DNA of 64,000 nucleotides from assembly GCA_900469445.1 (NCBI GenBank), contig UBXM01000051.1, positions 1 to 64,000 on the forward strand. Direction: 5' to 3'. The stretch is from Hyphomicrobiales bacterium (GTDB lineage: Bacteria; Pseudomonadota; Alphaproteobacteria; Rhizobiales; Rhizobiaceae). This document shows positions 18,130 to 26,931 of the stretch, one piece after another (within the stretch, counting starts at the first letter, position 1; each line of letters opens with the position of its first letter). Both the position numbers and the translations under genes were made by a program. Under the pieces are notes generated by a model. That model worked only from the letters and a program-made list of their open reading frames with translations. It ran no database searches and had not been told where the DNA came from.

Positions 18130-18633
18130 GGCGGGAAATGCCTGTGTTACGAGAATTCGAATCCTCAGGGTGTGATCAGCCCTGACGGATCCAGGTGAAC
18201 GGACCGGGATTCCGTTTGGCTAAGAGCCGGTCTGGAGATTGGACCTGTTCTCCTGAGCCCGCGCCCGCGAAAGCGGGAAATTGGTGCTGCCGTTTGGAGC
18301 GGCGACCGTATGTGAGGTTGTACAGGCTCGATAGCGAGCCGGTAGAGCAATCGGCTCAGACCATCAATCCGCAATAAGGACGCTTTGTGATGACAAAAAC
18401 ATGAACCGTTGACAAAAAACCTAATGTGAGCGGAATCGAAACATCGACCTGCTGTTCAGGTTCTCAAGCAACTGAAACTTTGATGGCTCGGTGCATGCGG
18501 ATCGGGGGTCCTACAAAAACATTCTGGAATAAGATGAAATAAGTCATTCGGACGCTTCTCGCAACCTTCGCTGATTTAGGGTGTCGAAAAGTGGCGGCGA
18601 CTCTGTCCTCAGTGGTTACCGGTTATGCCTCAG
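18130..18633. other. IS110 3' flank and gene-free stretch
   Basis: The first 250-300 bp after the IS110 scrap look like the non-coding 3' end of that element rather than host sequence; this is judged by its position and the repeated short inverted sequences, for example around 18340. The rest, to the end of the amidohydrolase gene, contains nothing I recognise. Confidence 0.4.
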
Positions 18634-19872
18634 TCAGGGCCGGAACAACGTCGCCGCCGGCTTCACAAAACTCTTGCGCCCGTGCTTGAAACCCATCATG
18701 GGATCGCACAGCCCGCCGAACACCTCGGCCTCCTCCTCGCCATCCATGACGATGATATCGGCCTTCGCCCCGATGGCCAGGCCATAGCCTTCGATCCGCA
18801 TCAACCGAGCCGCGTCCTCCGAGACGAGGTCAAGGCATGCAGCAAAATCCTCCGGGCCTAGATGCATGAGATTGGCGTAGAGATTTGCCATGCGCAGCAG
18901 CGAACAGTCGCCGAAGGGCGTGAACGGATTGAGGACATTGTTGCTGGCGATGGATGCAATAATACCCCGCTGTTTCAGGAGATGCACGGGTGCTACACCG
19001 CGAACAGCGCGGAAGCCCGCGTCCCGGCCGTTGAGATAGAGATCCGTCGACGGCAGCGCCGTCACCGCCACGCCCGCCTGAGCGACGCGGGCGATAAGAC
19101 GCTCAAAGACAGCCTCGTCCATCGCCGCGAGCTTGGTCGCGTGGCCGACTGCCACCCGCCCCTGCCAGCCGGCCGTCTCGGTCCGCTCACAGATTTCTTC
19201 AAGATGGGTCCAGCTCGGGTCGAGGTCGAAATCGACATGAAAATCGAGATCCAAGTCATGCCGCGTCGCCATGGCGAAAAGCCGCTCCATCTGGCCGGAC
19301 GGATCGCTGTCCGTATAGGGGCAACCGCCGAGTAGGTCCGCCCCCTCGACGAGCGCCTGCTCCAGCAGTTCCTCCGTGCCCGGGTCGTTGAGCATTCCTT
19401 CCTGCGGAAAGACGCAGATGGAGAGATCGAGCGCGAAGGCATAGTTCTGCCTCAACTGCTTCATCGCCTCGAAGCTGCGCAGACCCGCACGTGGATCGAC
19501 CTCCACATGGGTGCGCATATGCATAGTCCCCTTGCCGATCGCCATCTCGATCGTGCGCGCCCCACGGGCATAGACGTCCTCGACCGTATAGTCCTGCTTC
19601 AGCCGGGCAACCGCGGCAATCGCCCCCTTCAGTCCGCCCCCGGCATTACCGCAACGGCAGAGCAGGCAGGATTTGTCGAGATGCACATGTGTATCGACGA
19701 AGCCCGGCAGCACCAGTCGCCCGTCGATCGCCTCCTCCTGGCGACCCATCCCGGCGGAGATCCGGCCGATGACGGCGATGCGTCCATCGATGATGCCGAT
19801 ATCCTGCGGCACCGCATGCCCCCTCAGGTGCGCGTCGCGCAGCACGAGATCGAAGGATTCTTGAAACAACAT
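18634..19872 (-). CDS. Amidohydrolase, cytosine-deaminase-like
   Basis: A 412-residue metal-dependent amidohydrolase. The barrel starts with the HxH motif in GFVDTHVHLDKS (near residue 63), followed by TMHMRTHVEVDP, the metal/active-site segment DLDFHVDFDLDP, the His of VAVGHATKLAAM and the loop ASNNVLNPFTPFG that replaces the usual SDN/SDD segment. This set fits the cytosine deaminase/N-acyl-type branch of the superfamily, which hydrolyses exocyclic or ring C-N bonds in heterocycles. The ATG at 19872 gives a normal N-terminal strand; the longer frame to 19959 begins with an unlikely cysteine-rich stretch. It is divergent from the NTF2-like gene. The true substrate is unknown. Confidence 0.82.
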   Translation of the reverse strand: MLFQESFDLVLRDAHLRGHAVPQDIGIIDGRIAVIGRISAGMGRQEEAIDGRLVLPGFVDTHVHLDKSCLLCRCGNAGGGLKGAIAAVARLKQDYTVEDVYARGARTIEMAIGKGTMHMRTHVEVDPRAGLRSFEAMKQLRQNYAFALDLSICVFPQEGMLNDPGTEELLEQALVEGADLLGGCPYTDSDPSGQMERLFAMATRHDLDLDFHVDFDLDPSWTHLEEICERTETAGWQGRVAVGHATKLAAMDEAVFERLIARVAQAGVAVTALPSTDLYLNGRDAGFRAVRGVAPVHLLKQRGIIASIASNNVLNPFTPFGDCSLLRMANLYANLMHLGPEDFAACLDLVSEDAARLMRIEGYGLAIGAKADIIVMDGEEEAEVFGGLCDPMMGFKHGRKSFVKPAATLFRP

Positions 19873-19953
19873 ATTGCAACTCGAGAGATAATTTGCGTAA
19901 CAATTCTTGTATGCACATTTGGCGCACAATTCGCAACATTTCTGGAGATTTCC

Positions 19954-20352
19954 ATGCACGAGAAAATAGATAGCGATCTACAGGCGGTGAAGGACTATCT
20001 CGCAGCTTCCATGGCACCGGATCCGGTTCGCGCCGCATCTTACGTCGCTCCCGGCTTCACTTGCCGCTTCACCGGCAACCGCGTTTTCGACACGCCGAGC
20101 GGTCCGACTGGCTTCAATGCTGCCCGCTACAAGTGGGTGAAGAAGCGGATCGAGCGTTACGATGTCGTGGCGGGTGAAACCGAAACCATCGTCTATAGCC
20201 TCGGCTATCTCTATGGTGAATGGCCGGACGGAACGCCCTTCGACAATAACCGCTATATCGACCGGTTCACGGTCCGCGATGGCCTGATCATCGATACCGA
20301 CGTGTGGAACGACAGCGCCGAGTGGATACTAGACCCATCCGTCGCCCGCTGA
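19954..20352 (+). CDS. NTF2/SnoaL-like protein (132 aa)
   Basis: A 132-residue protein with the helix-then-beta-sheet layout of the nuclear transport factor 2/SnoaL-like superfamily: an N-terminal helix (IDSDLQAVKDYLAAS), then strands such as GFTCRFTGNRVFDTPSG, TETIVYSLGYLYGEW and the ending IDRFTVRDGLIIDTDVWNDS typical of the fold. Members include small isomerases, dehydratases and binding proteins. ATG 19954 has GGAG eight bases upstream. It shares a short divergent promoter region with the amidohydrolase, so it probably serves the same pathway. The catalytic role is not deducible. Confidence 0.75.
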   Translation: MHEKIDSDLQAVKDYLAASMAPDPVRAASYVAPGFTCRFTGNRVFDTPSGPTGFNAARYKWVKKRIERYDVVAGETETIVYSLGYLYGEWPDGTPFDNNRYIDRFTVRDGLIIDTDVWNDSAEWILDPSVAR

Positions 20353-20380
20353 TGACCGCTAAAGGGGCCGCCAGGTCCCT

Positions 20381-21088
20381 TCAGTCCGCATAGGGTGCCA
20401 GGATATCCATCAGGTCGCGTGGTTTGGCACCCGAGCTTTGCAGCAATGCTCTTGAGGCGACCGCCTCGAGGTGCTCCGCCATCATCGCCTCCGCCTTTTC
20501 CGCCGGTCCGGTTCGGATCGCCTCGATCAACTCAAGATGCTCGCTTACAGCGCAGTCTGAAGAATGCGGTCGCCCAAAGGCGGCAAGCGACAGGCCAGCG
20601 CGATAGCATATTTCCGTGACATAGCGGATCAGGATCGGCTTGCCGGTCATCTCCGCCAGAAGCACGTGAAACTCGGTAGCAAGCCGGATCGAAGTGCCCT
20701 CGGATCCGTGCCGCGCATCATGCTCGGCCTCGACGATCGCACTCAACTGCTTCGCCTGTGCATCCGTCAGCCTTCCGGCAAGACGCCTCACCACCTGCTT
20801 TTCCAGGTCGAGGCGGATATCGAAGATATCCCGCGCATCCTCGAAGGAGGGCGTGGCAACGACCGCAATGCGGTTGCGCCGCAGATCGACGAGGCCTTCC
20901 GCCGCAAGCTGGCCGAGCGCATGTCGGGCAATGGTGCGGCTGACGCCAAAGCGCTCGCCGAGCGAGTCCTCCGGCAGCCTATCGCCCGGCTGCAGTGCCC
21001 GCTCGATAATGGCGCGGCGCAAAGCTGCACAGATCGCCGCGACGCGATCCCCTTCACTTCTTGTCGAACCCTTGCTGCCCGCCATCAC
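20381..21088 (-). CDS. GntR-family regulator (FCD/FadR subfamily)
   Basis: A 235-residue regulator. The winged helix-turn-helix is at about residues 20-80 (EDSLGERFGVSRTIARHALG and then LAAEGLVDL). The C-terminal FCD ligand-binding domain runs from about 85 to 220 and keeps the metal-binding Asp/His pattern, with RLDLEKQVVRRLAG, TEFHVLLAEM and SEHLELIEAI. FCD regulators usually bind carboxylates or small metabolites. It is transcribed away from the ABC importer, and the 230-bp gap between them holds repeated ATGCAT-like motifs. It converges with the NTF2-like gene. Control of the importer and the flanking hydrolases is inferred from position. Confidence 0.9.
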   Translation of the reverse strand: MMAGSKGSTRSEGDRVAAICAALRRAIIERALQPGDRLPEDSLGERFGVSRTIARHALGQLAAEGLVDLRRNRIAVVATPSFEDARDIFDIRLDLEKQVVRRLAGRLTDAQAKQLSAIVEAEHDARHGSEGTSIRLATEFHVLLAEMTGKPILIRYVTEICYRAGLSLAAFGRPHSSDCAVSEHLELIEAIRTGPAEKAEAMMAEHLEAVASRALLQSSGAKPRDLMDILAPYAD

Positions 21089-21193
21089 GAACCCTCTGCT
21101 TCGGGGAATTCGATAAGCGAGGCGACGGCAAAGATCAACTCGGCGCGCTGCCGCATTTCAATGCAGACCAGTCCGGAATTGCCCAAAACAATC

Positions 21194-21288
21194 GCATGCA
21201 TTTAGTGCATTCACTTTTTTGAATGAACTTTCGATCCTAAACGCCATCAAATTCGTATGCATGGCAATTGGCACGCTCATTGCATGCA
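21194..21288. promoter_or_regulatory. Cluster of ATGCA-type motifs, possible GntR operators
   Basis: Between the divergent GntR and ABC genes, GCATGCAT at 21194-21201 is the start of the inverted pair ATGCATTTAGTGCAT (21196-21210); ATGCAT recurs at 21257-21262 and the palindrome TGCATGCA at 21281-21288. Repeated short palindromes at a regulator's own divergent promoter suggest binding sites, though the classic FadR pattern is not matched. Confidence 0.4.
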
Positions 21289-21318
21289 CTTTTCCGAGAC
21301 GTTTTTCATGGTGACCCG

Positions 21319-22158
21319 ATGCTGACTGTTTCTCAATCGACAAAATCCGCCCCTCCCGCCGTGGAGCTATCCCAGGCCGCCGTGTCCTTTGGCCGGCAGG
21401 AAAGCACCGTCGTCGCGCTGCAGGAGACCAGCCTGCGCATTGCCGATGGAGAATTCGTGGCGCTGGTCGGCCCGTCCGGTTGTGGCAAGTCGACCATTAT
21501 GCGGCTCACCGCTGGCCTGCTGCAGCCAACCAAGGGTGCGGTCATCGTCGGTGGGCGGGAAGTCAGCGCCAAAGCGCTGCGCATCGGCATGGCCTTCCAG
21601 AACCCGACCATGCTTCCCTGGCTGACGATCGAGCGCAATGTCATGTTGCCGCTGAAGATCGTAAAACCCTTCCGGTCTGAGTATCGGGCCAAGAAGAACG
21701 GCGAATTCCGCGACCGGGTGCGCGCACTGCTTGCCGATGTCGGGCTCGACAAGTTCGCCAACCATTACCCGTGGCAACTTTCCGGCGGCATGCTCCAGCG
21801 TGCCAATCTCTGCCGTGCTCTCGTCCACGAACCGAGCCTGCTCCTGCTCGACGAGCCGTTTGGCGCGCTCGACCAGTTTACCCGCGAAGAACTATGGGGC
21901 ACGATGCAGTCGCTTTGGATGAAGCGCCGACCGACAGTGCTGCTCATCACGCATGACCTGAAGGAGGCCGGCTTTCTCGCCTCGCGCATCTGCGTCATGA
22001 GTGCGAGACCCGGCCGCATCATCGATGACAGCGCCGTCAATTTCCTACGCCCCCGCACCGTCGAGATGACCTTTGAGCACGATTTCGTTGCGCTCAACCA
22101 GCGTCTTCGCGAACTCATCATCGATGCCCGGTCCGAAACCGCAATCCAGGGAGCCTGA
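21319..22158 (+). CDS. ABC importer ATP-binding protein (SsuB/TauB/ThiZ type)
   Basis: A 279-residue ATPase with Walker A GPSGCGKST, Q-loop GMAFQNPTMLPWLT, signature LSGGMLQRANLCRAL, Walker B LLLLDEPFGALD and the H-loop LLITHDLKEAGFLA. The phrase PWLTIERNV and the permease/binding-protein neighbours place it in the taurine/sulfonate/nitrate/pyrimidine uptake group. The ATG at 21319 is preferred over 21309, but neither has a strong Shine-Dalgarno. The permease starts three bases after the stop. Together with the next two genes it forms a complete importer. Confidence 0.93.
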   Translation: MLTVSQSTKSAPPAVELSQAAVSFGRQESTVVALQETSLRIADGEFVALVGPSGCGKSTIMRLTAGLLQPTKGAVIVGGREVSAKALRIGMAFQNPTMLPWLTIERNVMLPLKIVKPFRSEYRAKKNGEFRDRVRALLADVGLDKFANHYPWQLSGGMLQRANLCRALVHEPSLLLLDEPFGALDQFTREELWGTMQSLWMKRRPTVLLITHDLKEAGFLASRICVMSARPGRIIDDSAVNFLRPRTVEMTFEHDFVALNQRLRELIIDARSETAIQGA

Positions 22159-22161
22159 TCC

Positions 22162-22935
22162 ATGAGCTACGAAATGCGCCGCCGCTTCTGGGCTACAGCC
22201 CTTATCGTCGCCTTTTTCGGCCTGTGGGAAATCCTCTGCCTCGCGCTGCAGGTTTCCGATCTCGTCCTACCGCGCCCGAGCCAGGTCTTCGCGACGCTGG
22301 TCGATCGCTTCCCGGTCCTCGTGCCGCATATCATCCAGACGCTCTGGACGACGATGGTCGGCTTTGTGCTGGGCGTTGTCGTCGGCGTCGTCATCGGCGC
22401 GGCGATCGGCGTGTCGCGCACCGCCTACGATACGGCTTATCCGCTGCTGATCGGCTTCTCGTCAATCCCCAAGGTCGCAGTCGTGCCGATCTTCGTCCTC
22501 TGGTTCGGCTCCGGCTCAGTGCCGGCCATCCTGACGGCGCTTGCCATGTGCTTCTTCCCGATCGTCGTCAACATCGCCACCGGCCTTGCGACGACCGAGC
22601 CGGAACTGGAGGACGTGCTGAAATCGCTCGGCGCCAGCAAGCTCGATATCCTCTGGAATGTCGGCCTGCCGCGCACCATGCCGTTCTTCTTCGCCTCGTT
22701 GAAGATCGCCGTCACCTTCGCCTTTGTCGGCTCCGTCCTGTCGGAAACGGTCGCGTCGAACCGCGGTATTGGCAATGTCATGATGTCGGCTTCGTCCAAT
22801 TTCGATGTGCCGCTGGTCTTTGCCGGCCTCTTCATCCTCGCCCTGCTGGGCGTAGCTCTCTACGTCGCCTTCTCGCTGATCGAGACGCGCGTCACCGGCT
22901 GGGCCACACGCCGCCAGGATTTCACTGCCGCCTGA
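22162..22935 (+). CDS. ABC importer permease (SsuC/TauC type)
   Basis: A 257-residue inner-membrane permease with about six helices. It begins with the family phrase FWATALIVAFFGLWEILC, and the EAA loop is clear around residues 150-175 (TEPELEDVLKSLGASKLDIL), which contacts the ATPase. Strongly coupled to the ATPase gene in front (three-base gap) and followed 30 bp later by the binding-protein gene. Substrate group as for the rest of the importer: small aromatic, sulfonate or N-heterocyclic compounds are usual. Confidence 0.93.
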   Translation: MSYEMRRRFWATALIVAFFGLWEILCLALQVSDLVLPRPSQVFATLVDRFPVLVPHIIQTLWTTMVGFVLGVVVGVVIGAAIGVSRTAYDTAYPLLIGFSSIPKVAVVPIFVLWFGSGSVPAILTALAMCFFPIVVNIATGLATTEPELEDVLKSLGASKLDILWNVGLPRTMPFFFASLKIAVTFAFVGSVLSETVASNRGIGNVMMSASSNFDVPLVFAGLFILALLGVALYVAFSLIETRVTGWATRRQDFTAA

Positions 22936-22964
22936 ACATCTACCCAAACCGAACGGAGCCAGAC

Positions 22965-23987
22965 ATGCTGAAGAAACTGATCTCGACTCTTGCGCTTAGC
23001 CTTTGCCTAGGCAGTTCCGCCATTGCCCAAACGGATATCAAGTTCACCCTCGGCTGGAAGACGCAAGGCTCGGACGCCCCCTTCCTACTTGCCATGCAGA
23101 AGGGCTATTTCAAGGAAGAAGGCCTCAACGTTATGATCGACCAGGGCGAGGGTTCGGCAGCCACCGTGACCCGCATCATGTCGGGCGTCTACGATGCTGG
23201 CTTTGGCGATATCAATGCCATCATCCAGAACGCCGCCACGAGGCCTAACGAAGTGCCGGTGATGGTATACCAGCTCTGGAGCAAGCCGCCCTTCGCAATC
23301 GTCAGCAAGAAGGAAACCAATATCACCAAGCCCTCCGAACTCGAAGGCAAGAAGCTCGGCGGCGCACAGGGCACCCCGACGACTCGCCTCGTAACCGTGC
23401 TTGGCTCGATCAATAAGGTCGACATGACCAAGGTCGCGATCGAGAACATGGGCCCGAACCTGCAGGAGCCCATGCTAATAAAGGGTGATATCGACGGCGC
23501 TCTCGTCTTCAGCATCACCAGCTGGTTCAACCTCGTCAACAATCGCCAAGACCCCGCCAAGGATTACAACTGGCTCTCCTTCGGCGATTACGGCCTCGAC
23601 CTTTACGCTAATGGCATGATGGTCTCACAGAAGCTGGTCAAGGAAAACCCGAAGGCAGTCGAAGGCCTCGTGCGTGCCGTCAACAAGGCCACCAGAGAAA
23701 TCGCCGGGGATTCTAAAGCCGGCATAGAGGCCGTCATGGCTTACGACAATCTGGCCAAGGAGGAGCTAGAACTGGCGCGCATGAAATTCTCCTACGAGAA
23801 TCTGATCGTCTCGCCGGAAGTCGACAAGCTCGGCCTCGGCGATGTGGACGACGCCCGCCTCGCCCGCTCGATCGATATCGTTGCCGAAGGCTACCAATTG
23901 CCGTCCAAGCCGAAGCCGGAACAAGTCTTCACCCGTCAGTTCCTGCCCGCGCTCGAAGATCGCAAGTTGGTCTACAAGGCCGACTGA
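22965..23987 (+). CDS. ABC importer substrate-binding protein (NMT1/THI5-like)
   Basis: A 340-residue periplasmic binding protein. The signal peptide is MLKKLISTLALSLCLGSSAIA with cleavage before QTDIKF. The mature protein opens with the NMT1/THI5 pattern FTLGWKTQGSDAPFLLAMQKGYFKEEGLNV and has VYDAGFGDINA and LGGAQGTPTTRL, typical of the family that binds pyrimidines, nitriles, sulfonates or taurine. ATG 22965 has CGGAG about eight bases upstream; longer in-frame extension overlaps the permease and lacks a signal sequence. With an amidohydrolase and a gamma-glutamyltransferase nearby, an N-containing compound is the plausible cargo (inference). Confidence 0.9.
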   Translation: MLKKLISTLALSLCLGSSAIAQTDIKFTLGWKTQGSDAPFLLAMQKGYFKEEGLNVMIDQGEGSAATVTRIMSGVYDAGFGDINAIIQNAATRPNEVPVMVYQLWSKPPFAIVSKKETNITKPSELEGKKLGGAQGTPTTRLVTVLGSINKVDMTKVAIENMGPNLQEPMLIKGDIDGALVFSITSWFNLVNNRQDPAKDYNWLSFGDYGLDLYANGMMVSQKLVKENPKAVEGLVRAVNKATREIAGDSKAGIEAVMAYDNLAKEELELARMKFSYENLIVSPEVDKLGLGDVDDARLARSIDIVAEGYQLPSKPKPEQVFTRQFLPALEDRKLVYKAD

Positions 23988-24049
23988 TCGGCGGATGTGC
24001 GCGTTGCTGGCCGGAAGTATCCGGCCAGCCTATGAAGAGAGGAAACATC

Positions 24050-25621
24050 ATGTCGCTGAATGTGCCGCGCGCTGCCCTGCCAGGTATGGTTATCAGTCCA
24101 CACCCCTTGGCAAGCGAAGCCGGCGCAGCGGTGCTACGACGCGGTGGTAACGCTATCGAGGCTGCCGTTTCGATCGCCGCGACACTTTCGGTGGTGATGC
24201 CACATTTTTGCGGTCTGGGCGGCGATGCCGTATGGCTGGTCGCCGATAGACAAGGCCTTCGCCGCTCCTTTCTCGGGATTGGACAGGCTGCAGCGATCCT
24301 TCCTGAATACGAGAAGCCGATCCCATTGCGTGGCCCCTCTTCCATGATCACGACCGCCTGCGCGGTGGATAGTTGGGGGCATGCCTTGGCTTTTGGGCAG
24401 CAGCATTGGCAGGGACGCGAGCGGTTCTCTGATCTCCTCACTCCCGCAATCGCTTTGGCGCAAAACGGCTACCTGCCGAGCCGCTCTCAAGATTTCTGGC
24501 TCGAATTCAGACGCGCCGAGATAACGGGCTGGCCGGGCTTTGCAACCGCTTTTGATCATACAGGAAGCAAAGACATCTTCACGCAAAGTTCACTCGCCAG
24601 GGTGCTTCGCCATATCGCCGAACATGGTCACCGGTCCTTTTATGAAGGAGAGTTGGCCGCACGCCTCGGCGATGCAATGGCCTCGGTCGGGTCGCCGCTC
24701 ACTGCTGCTGACCTTCGGCAGACCCGCACCCGCGATGCAGAACCCATGGCACTGGACTATCGCGGGATAACGCTGCTCGCGCCCCCACCACCGACCCAAG
24801 GTATCTCGACACTTGAAATTCTTGGTATTCTCTCCCGGCTAGATTTGGCAGCCGTAGCGCCGTCAAGCGCAGCGCGATACCATCTTCTCGTGGAAGCCGT
24901 GAAACAGGCGTTTTTAGATCGCGAACAAATCGCCGACTCTGATTTCCTCGACGACAATGCCCTCGGCTTTCTCGACCCGATAAGGTTTGAAAAAAAGGCC
25001 CGGGCAATCGATAACGAGCGTGCCCTCGACTGGCCGTATCCCTACCAGCATGGCGACACGGTTTTCTTTGCGGCAACCGACGAGCAAGGACGCTGTGCGA
25101 GCGTGCTTCAGAGTACCTATTTCGACTGGGGCAGCGGCGTAGTTGTCGGCGATACCGGGATCATCTGGCAGAACCGTGGTGCCGCGTTTTCGATCGCACC
25201 CGACCACCCGAACGCCATCCAGCCTGGTAAGCGACCCTTCTACACACTCAACCCGGGCATCGCGCTCAAGGACGGATCGCCCCACGTACTTTACGGAACT
25301 CAAGGGGCTGATGGCCAGCCGCAGACATTATCGCTACTGCTTACAGGCTTGCTCGACTTCGGCATGACACCCACGCAGGCTCTGGCACAACCTCGCTTTC
25401 TGCTTGGGCGCACCTTTTCCGACGCCCATGACAGCCTCAAGCTCGAGCAGTCACTTGGCGAAAATATAATCACGGAACTCGCTGCGCTCGGACACGATGT
25501 CTCATCGCTGCCGGCACTTTCGCCAATTTTCGGCCAAGCGGGGATCATCTGCATGCACGATGATGGACGGATCACCGGGTCCCACGATCCTCGTGGGGAA
25601 GGTGTCGCCATCTCGGTCTAG
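24050..25621 (+). CDS. Gamma-glutamyltransferase family protein
   Basis: A 523-residue member of the gamma-glutamyltranspeptidase family (N-terminal nucleophile hydrolases). The N-terminal part has the usual PLASEAGAAVLRRGGNAIEAAVS segment and the GLGGDAVWL loop. The self-processing/nucleophile threonine is in the HGDTVFFAATDEQG context (Thr about residue 337), and the C-terminal subunit keeps KRPFYTLNPGIALKDGSP and GTQGADGQPQ. ATG 24050 has AGAGGAAAC directly upstream. No export signal is seen, so it may be cytoplasmic, unlike classic GGT. It follows the ABC importer by 60 bp in the same direction; it probably splits an amide or gamma-glutamylated compound in that pathway. Confidence 0.88.
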   Translation: MSLNVPRAALPGMVISPHPLASEAGAAVLRRGGNAIEAAVSIAATLSVVMPHFCGLGGDAVWLVADRQGLRRSFLGIGQAAAILPEYEKPIPLRGPSSMITTACAVDSWGHALAFGQQHWQGRERFSDLLTPAIALAQNGYLPSRSQDFWLEFRRAEITGWPGFATAFDHTGSKDIFTQSSLARVLRHIAEHGHRSFYEGELAARLGDAMASVGSPLTAADLRQTRTRDAEPMALDYRGITLLAPPPPTQGISTLEILGILSRLDLAAVAPSSAARYHLLVEAVKQAFLDREQIADSDFLDDNALGFLDPIRFEKKARAIDNERALDWPYPYQHGDTVFFAATDEQGRCASVLQSTYFDWGSGVVVGDTGIIWQNRGAAFSIAPDHPNAIQPGKRPFYTLNPGIALKDGSPHVLYGTQGADGQPQTLSLLLTGLLDFGMTPTQALAQPRFLLGRTFSDAHDSLKLEQSLGENIITELAALGHDVSSLPALSPIFGQAGIICMHDDGRITGSHDPRGEGVAISV

Positions 25622-25921
25622 CGACGGAGTGGAGTAAGTGACGCTAGCACGATCTCGGTTCGCGCCCTGACAGACATCGCGTCAGTACCAAGCACATCAG
25701 CTAAATCGTCCATGTGAAACCGAGCAGGGTAGCGAGGCGAGATGGACGGCTTCTTCGTGCCTCAAGGCGTCGATGCGATCGGCGTTATTGAGGGGATCTG
25801 AACCAACGACCCGCGATTGTGATTCATGTGCCTCATCAGTCGAGCTCAACCATCCTTTCCCCAACCGACTTGCAGAGACCACCATATCTGGCTATATTAC
25901 TGGAAACATCCGGAGGATCCG
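25622..25921. other. Intergenic stretch before the VapBC-type module
   Basis: No gene seen. The 3' end presumably holds the promoter and operator of the antitoxin gene, but no clear palindrome could be singled out. Confidence 0.35.
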
Positions 25922-26221
25922 ATGGCCAGCGCTCAGACACGCGCAATTCAGAATTACAGAAGCCGCTTGGGCGACCGCGGCCTTGCTCGTTTTGAGGTAC
26001 TCGGGCGTGACACTGATCGCGGTTTGATTAGATCACTCGCACGCAGATTGGCAGAAGATGGCCCGGAAGCAGCCAATCTGCGTGCCGTTGTCAGCGAAAC
26101 GCTTGCCGGAGAGCCACCTAAAAAAGGTGGTATTCTAGCGGCTTTGCGTCGATCCCCGATGGTTGGAGCCGATCTTGACACAGCACGTTCACGCGAGGAA
26201 GGCCGCGAGATAGATTTGTGA
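25922..26221 (+). CDS. Antitoxin of a VapBC/FitAB-type module
   Basis: A 99-residue hydrophilic protein. It begins MASAQTRAIQNYRSRLGDRGL and has the shape of a small DNA-binding antitoxin with an acidic/basic C-terminal tail that ends in REEGREIDL. The RHH-like part (FEVLGRDTDRGLIRSLARRL) resembles plasmid-type FitA/StbC antitoxins. ATG 25922 is preceded by a perfect GGAGG seven bases upstream. Its stop overlaps the ATG of the PIN-domain gene (TGATG), the normal arrangement for such pairs. It should neutralise the PIN toxin and autoregulate the pair. Confidence 0.75.
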   Translation: MASAQTRAIQNYRSRLGDRGLARFEVLGRDTDRGLIRSLARRLAEDGPEAANLRAVVSETLAGEPPKKGGILAALRRSPMVGADLDTARSREEGREIDL

Positions 26222-26652
26222 TGCGCTATTTGCTTGATACCAACATTTTTAGCAATATCGCCAAACCAGAGCCTTCGACGTCACTGATGGCATGGATGGC
26301 TGAGCAAGCCGACGAAGATCTATTTATCGCTTCGCTTACTGTCGCCGAGATTCACCGAGGAATACTGGAGAAGCCGGCGGGAAAGAAGCGAGCCGCCCTC
26401 GAAGCGTGGTTTGCCGGCAATGAAGGGCCGCAATCCCTTTTTGCTGGTCGCGTGCTTCCGTTCGACGAAAAGTCAGCCCTGATCTGGGGCGAGCTAATGG
26501 CACACGGAAAGGCGACGGGCCGCCCTCGGAGTGCCTTGGACACAATCGTCGCTGCGATTGCGCAATCCAACAGCTGCATCGTTGTCACCGATAATGAGCA
26601 AGATTTTCGGGGGATCGACATTATCAATCCTCTCCGCGCGACGGCAATCTAA
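26221..26652 (+). CDS. VapC/FitB-type PIN-domain toxin
   Basis: A 143-residue PIN-domain endoribonuclease. Acidic active-site residues are in place: Asp in LLDTN at the N-terminus, Glu in VAEIHRG (residue near 42), Asp in RSALDTIVAAIA and Asp in VVTDNEQDF. These coordinate Mg2+/Mn2+ for RNA cleavage. An alternative GTG at 26218 would add one residue. The gene overlaps the antitoxin by one base, so both are made together. This is the first of three VapBC-like pairs in the window. Confidence 0.9.
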   Translation: MRYLLDTNIFSNIAKPEPSTSLMAWMAEQADEDLFIASLTVAEIHRGILEKPAGKKRAALEAWFAGNEGPQSLFAGRVLPFDEKSALIWGELMAHGKATGRPRSALDTIVAAIAQSNSCIVVTDNEQDFRGIDIINPLRATAI

Positions 26653-26931
26653 GTCAACCTTCAAAGTTTAGCTCTTTATGACATCTGAACCGCTGACCCT
26701 ATGATTAGGGATAAACTAATCGACTGAAATCGTTTGAGGTGCAGACACGAGCTGCTGGTATTGGAGACTACAATTCGAACTGGCGAGGAACGATTGCGCT
26801 TCTTCAAGCGGATCATCTTCTAGGTTCGCAGGGCGGGAATCCGTGGAACCTCTTACCAAGGTGATCCGTTTTCTGTTGACGAAAGCGATTGAGTAGTCGG
26901 CCACATCATCATCACAAGATCTCGGTCCTAC
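26653..26931. other. Intergenic stretch upstream of the glycan cluster
   Basis: About 280 bp of lower-GC DNA between the toxin gene and the first glycosyltransferase. A leftward open frame crosses it but has no family match or start signal. The glycan-cluster promoter should be here; no confident -35/-10 pair is assigned. Confidence 0.35.

Noticed and set aside
22224..23987. 587-codon frame extending the binding protein far upstream
   Set aside because: The upstream part is a shadow of the permease; the signal peptide and ribosome binding site fix the start at 22965.
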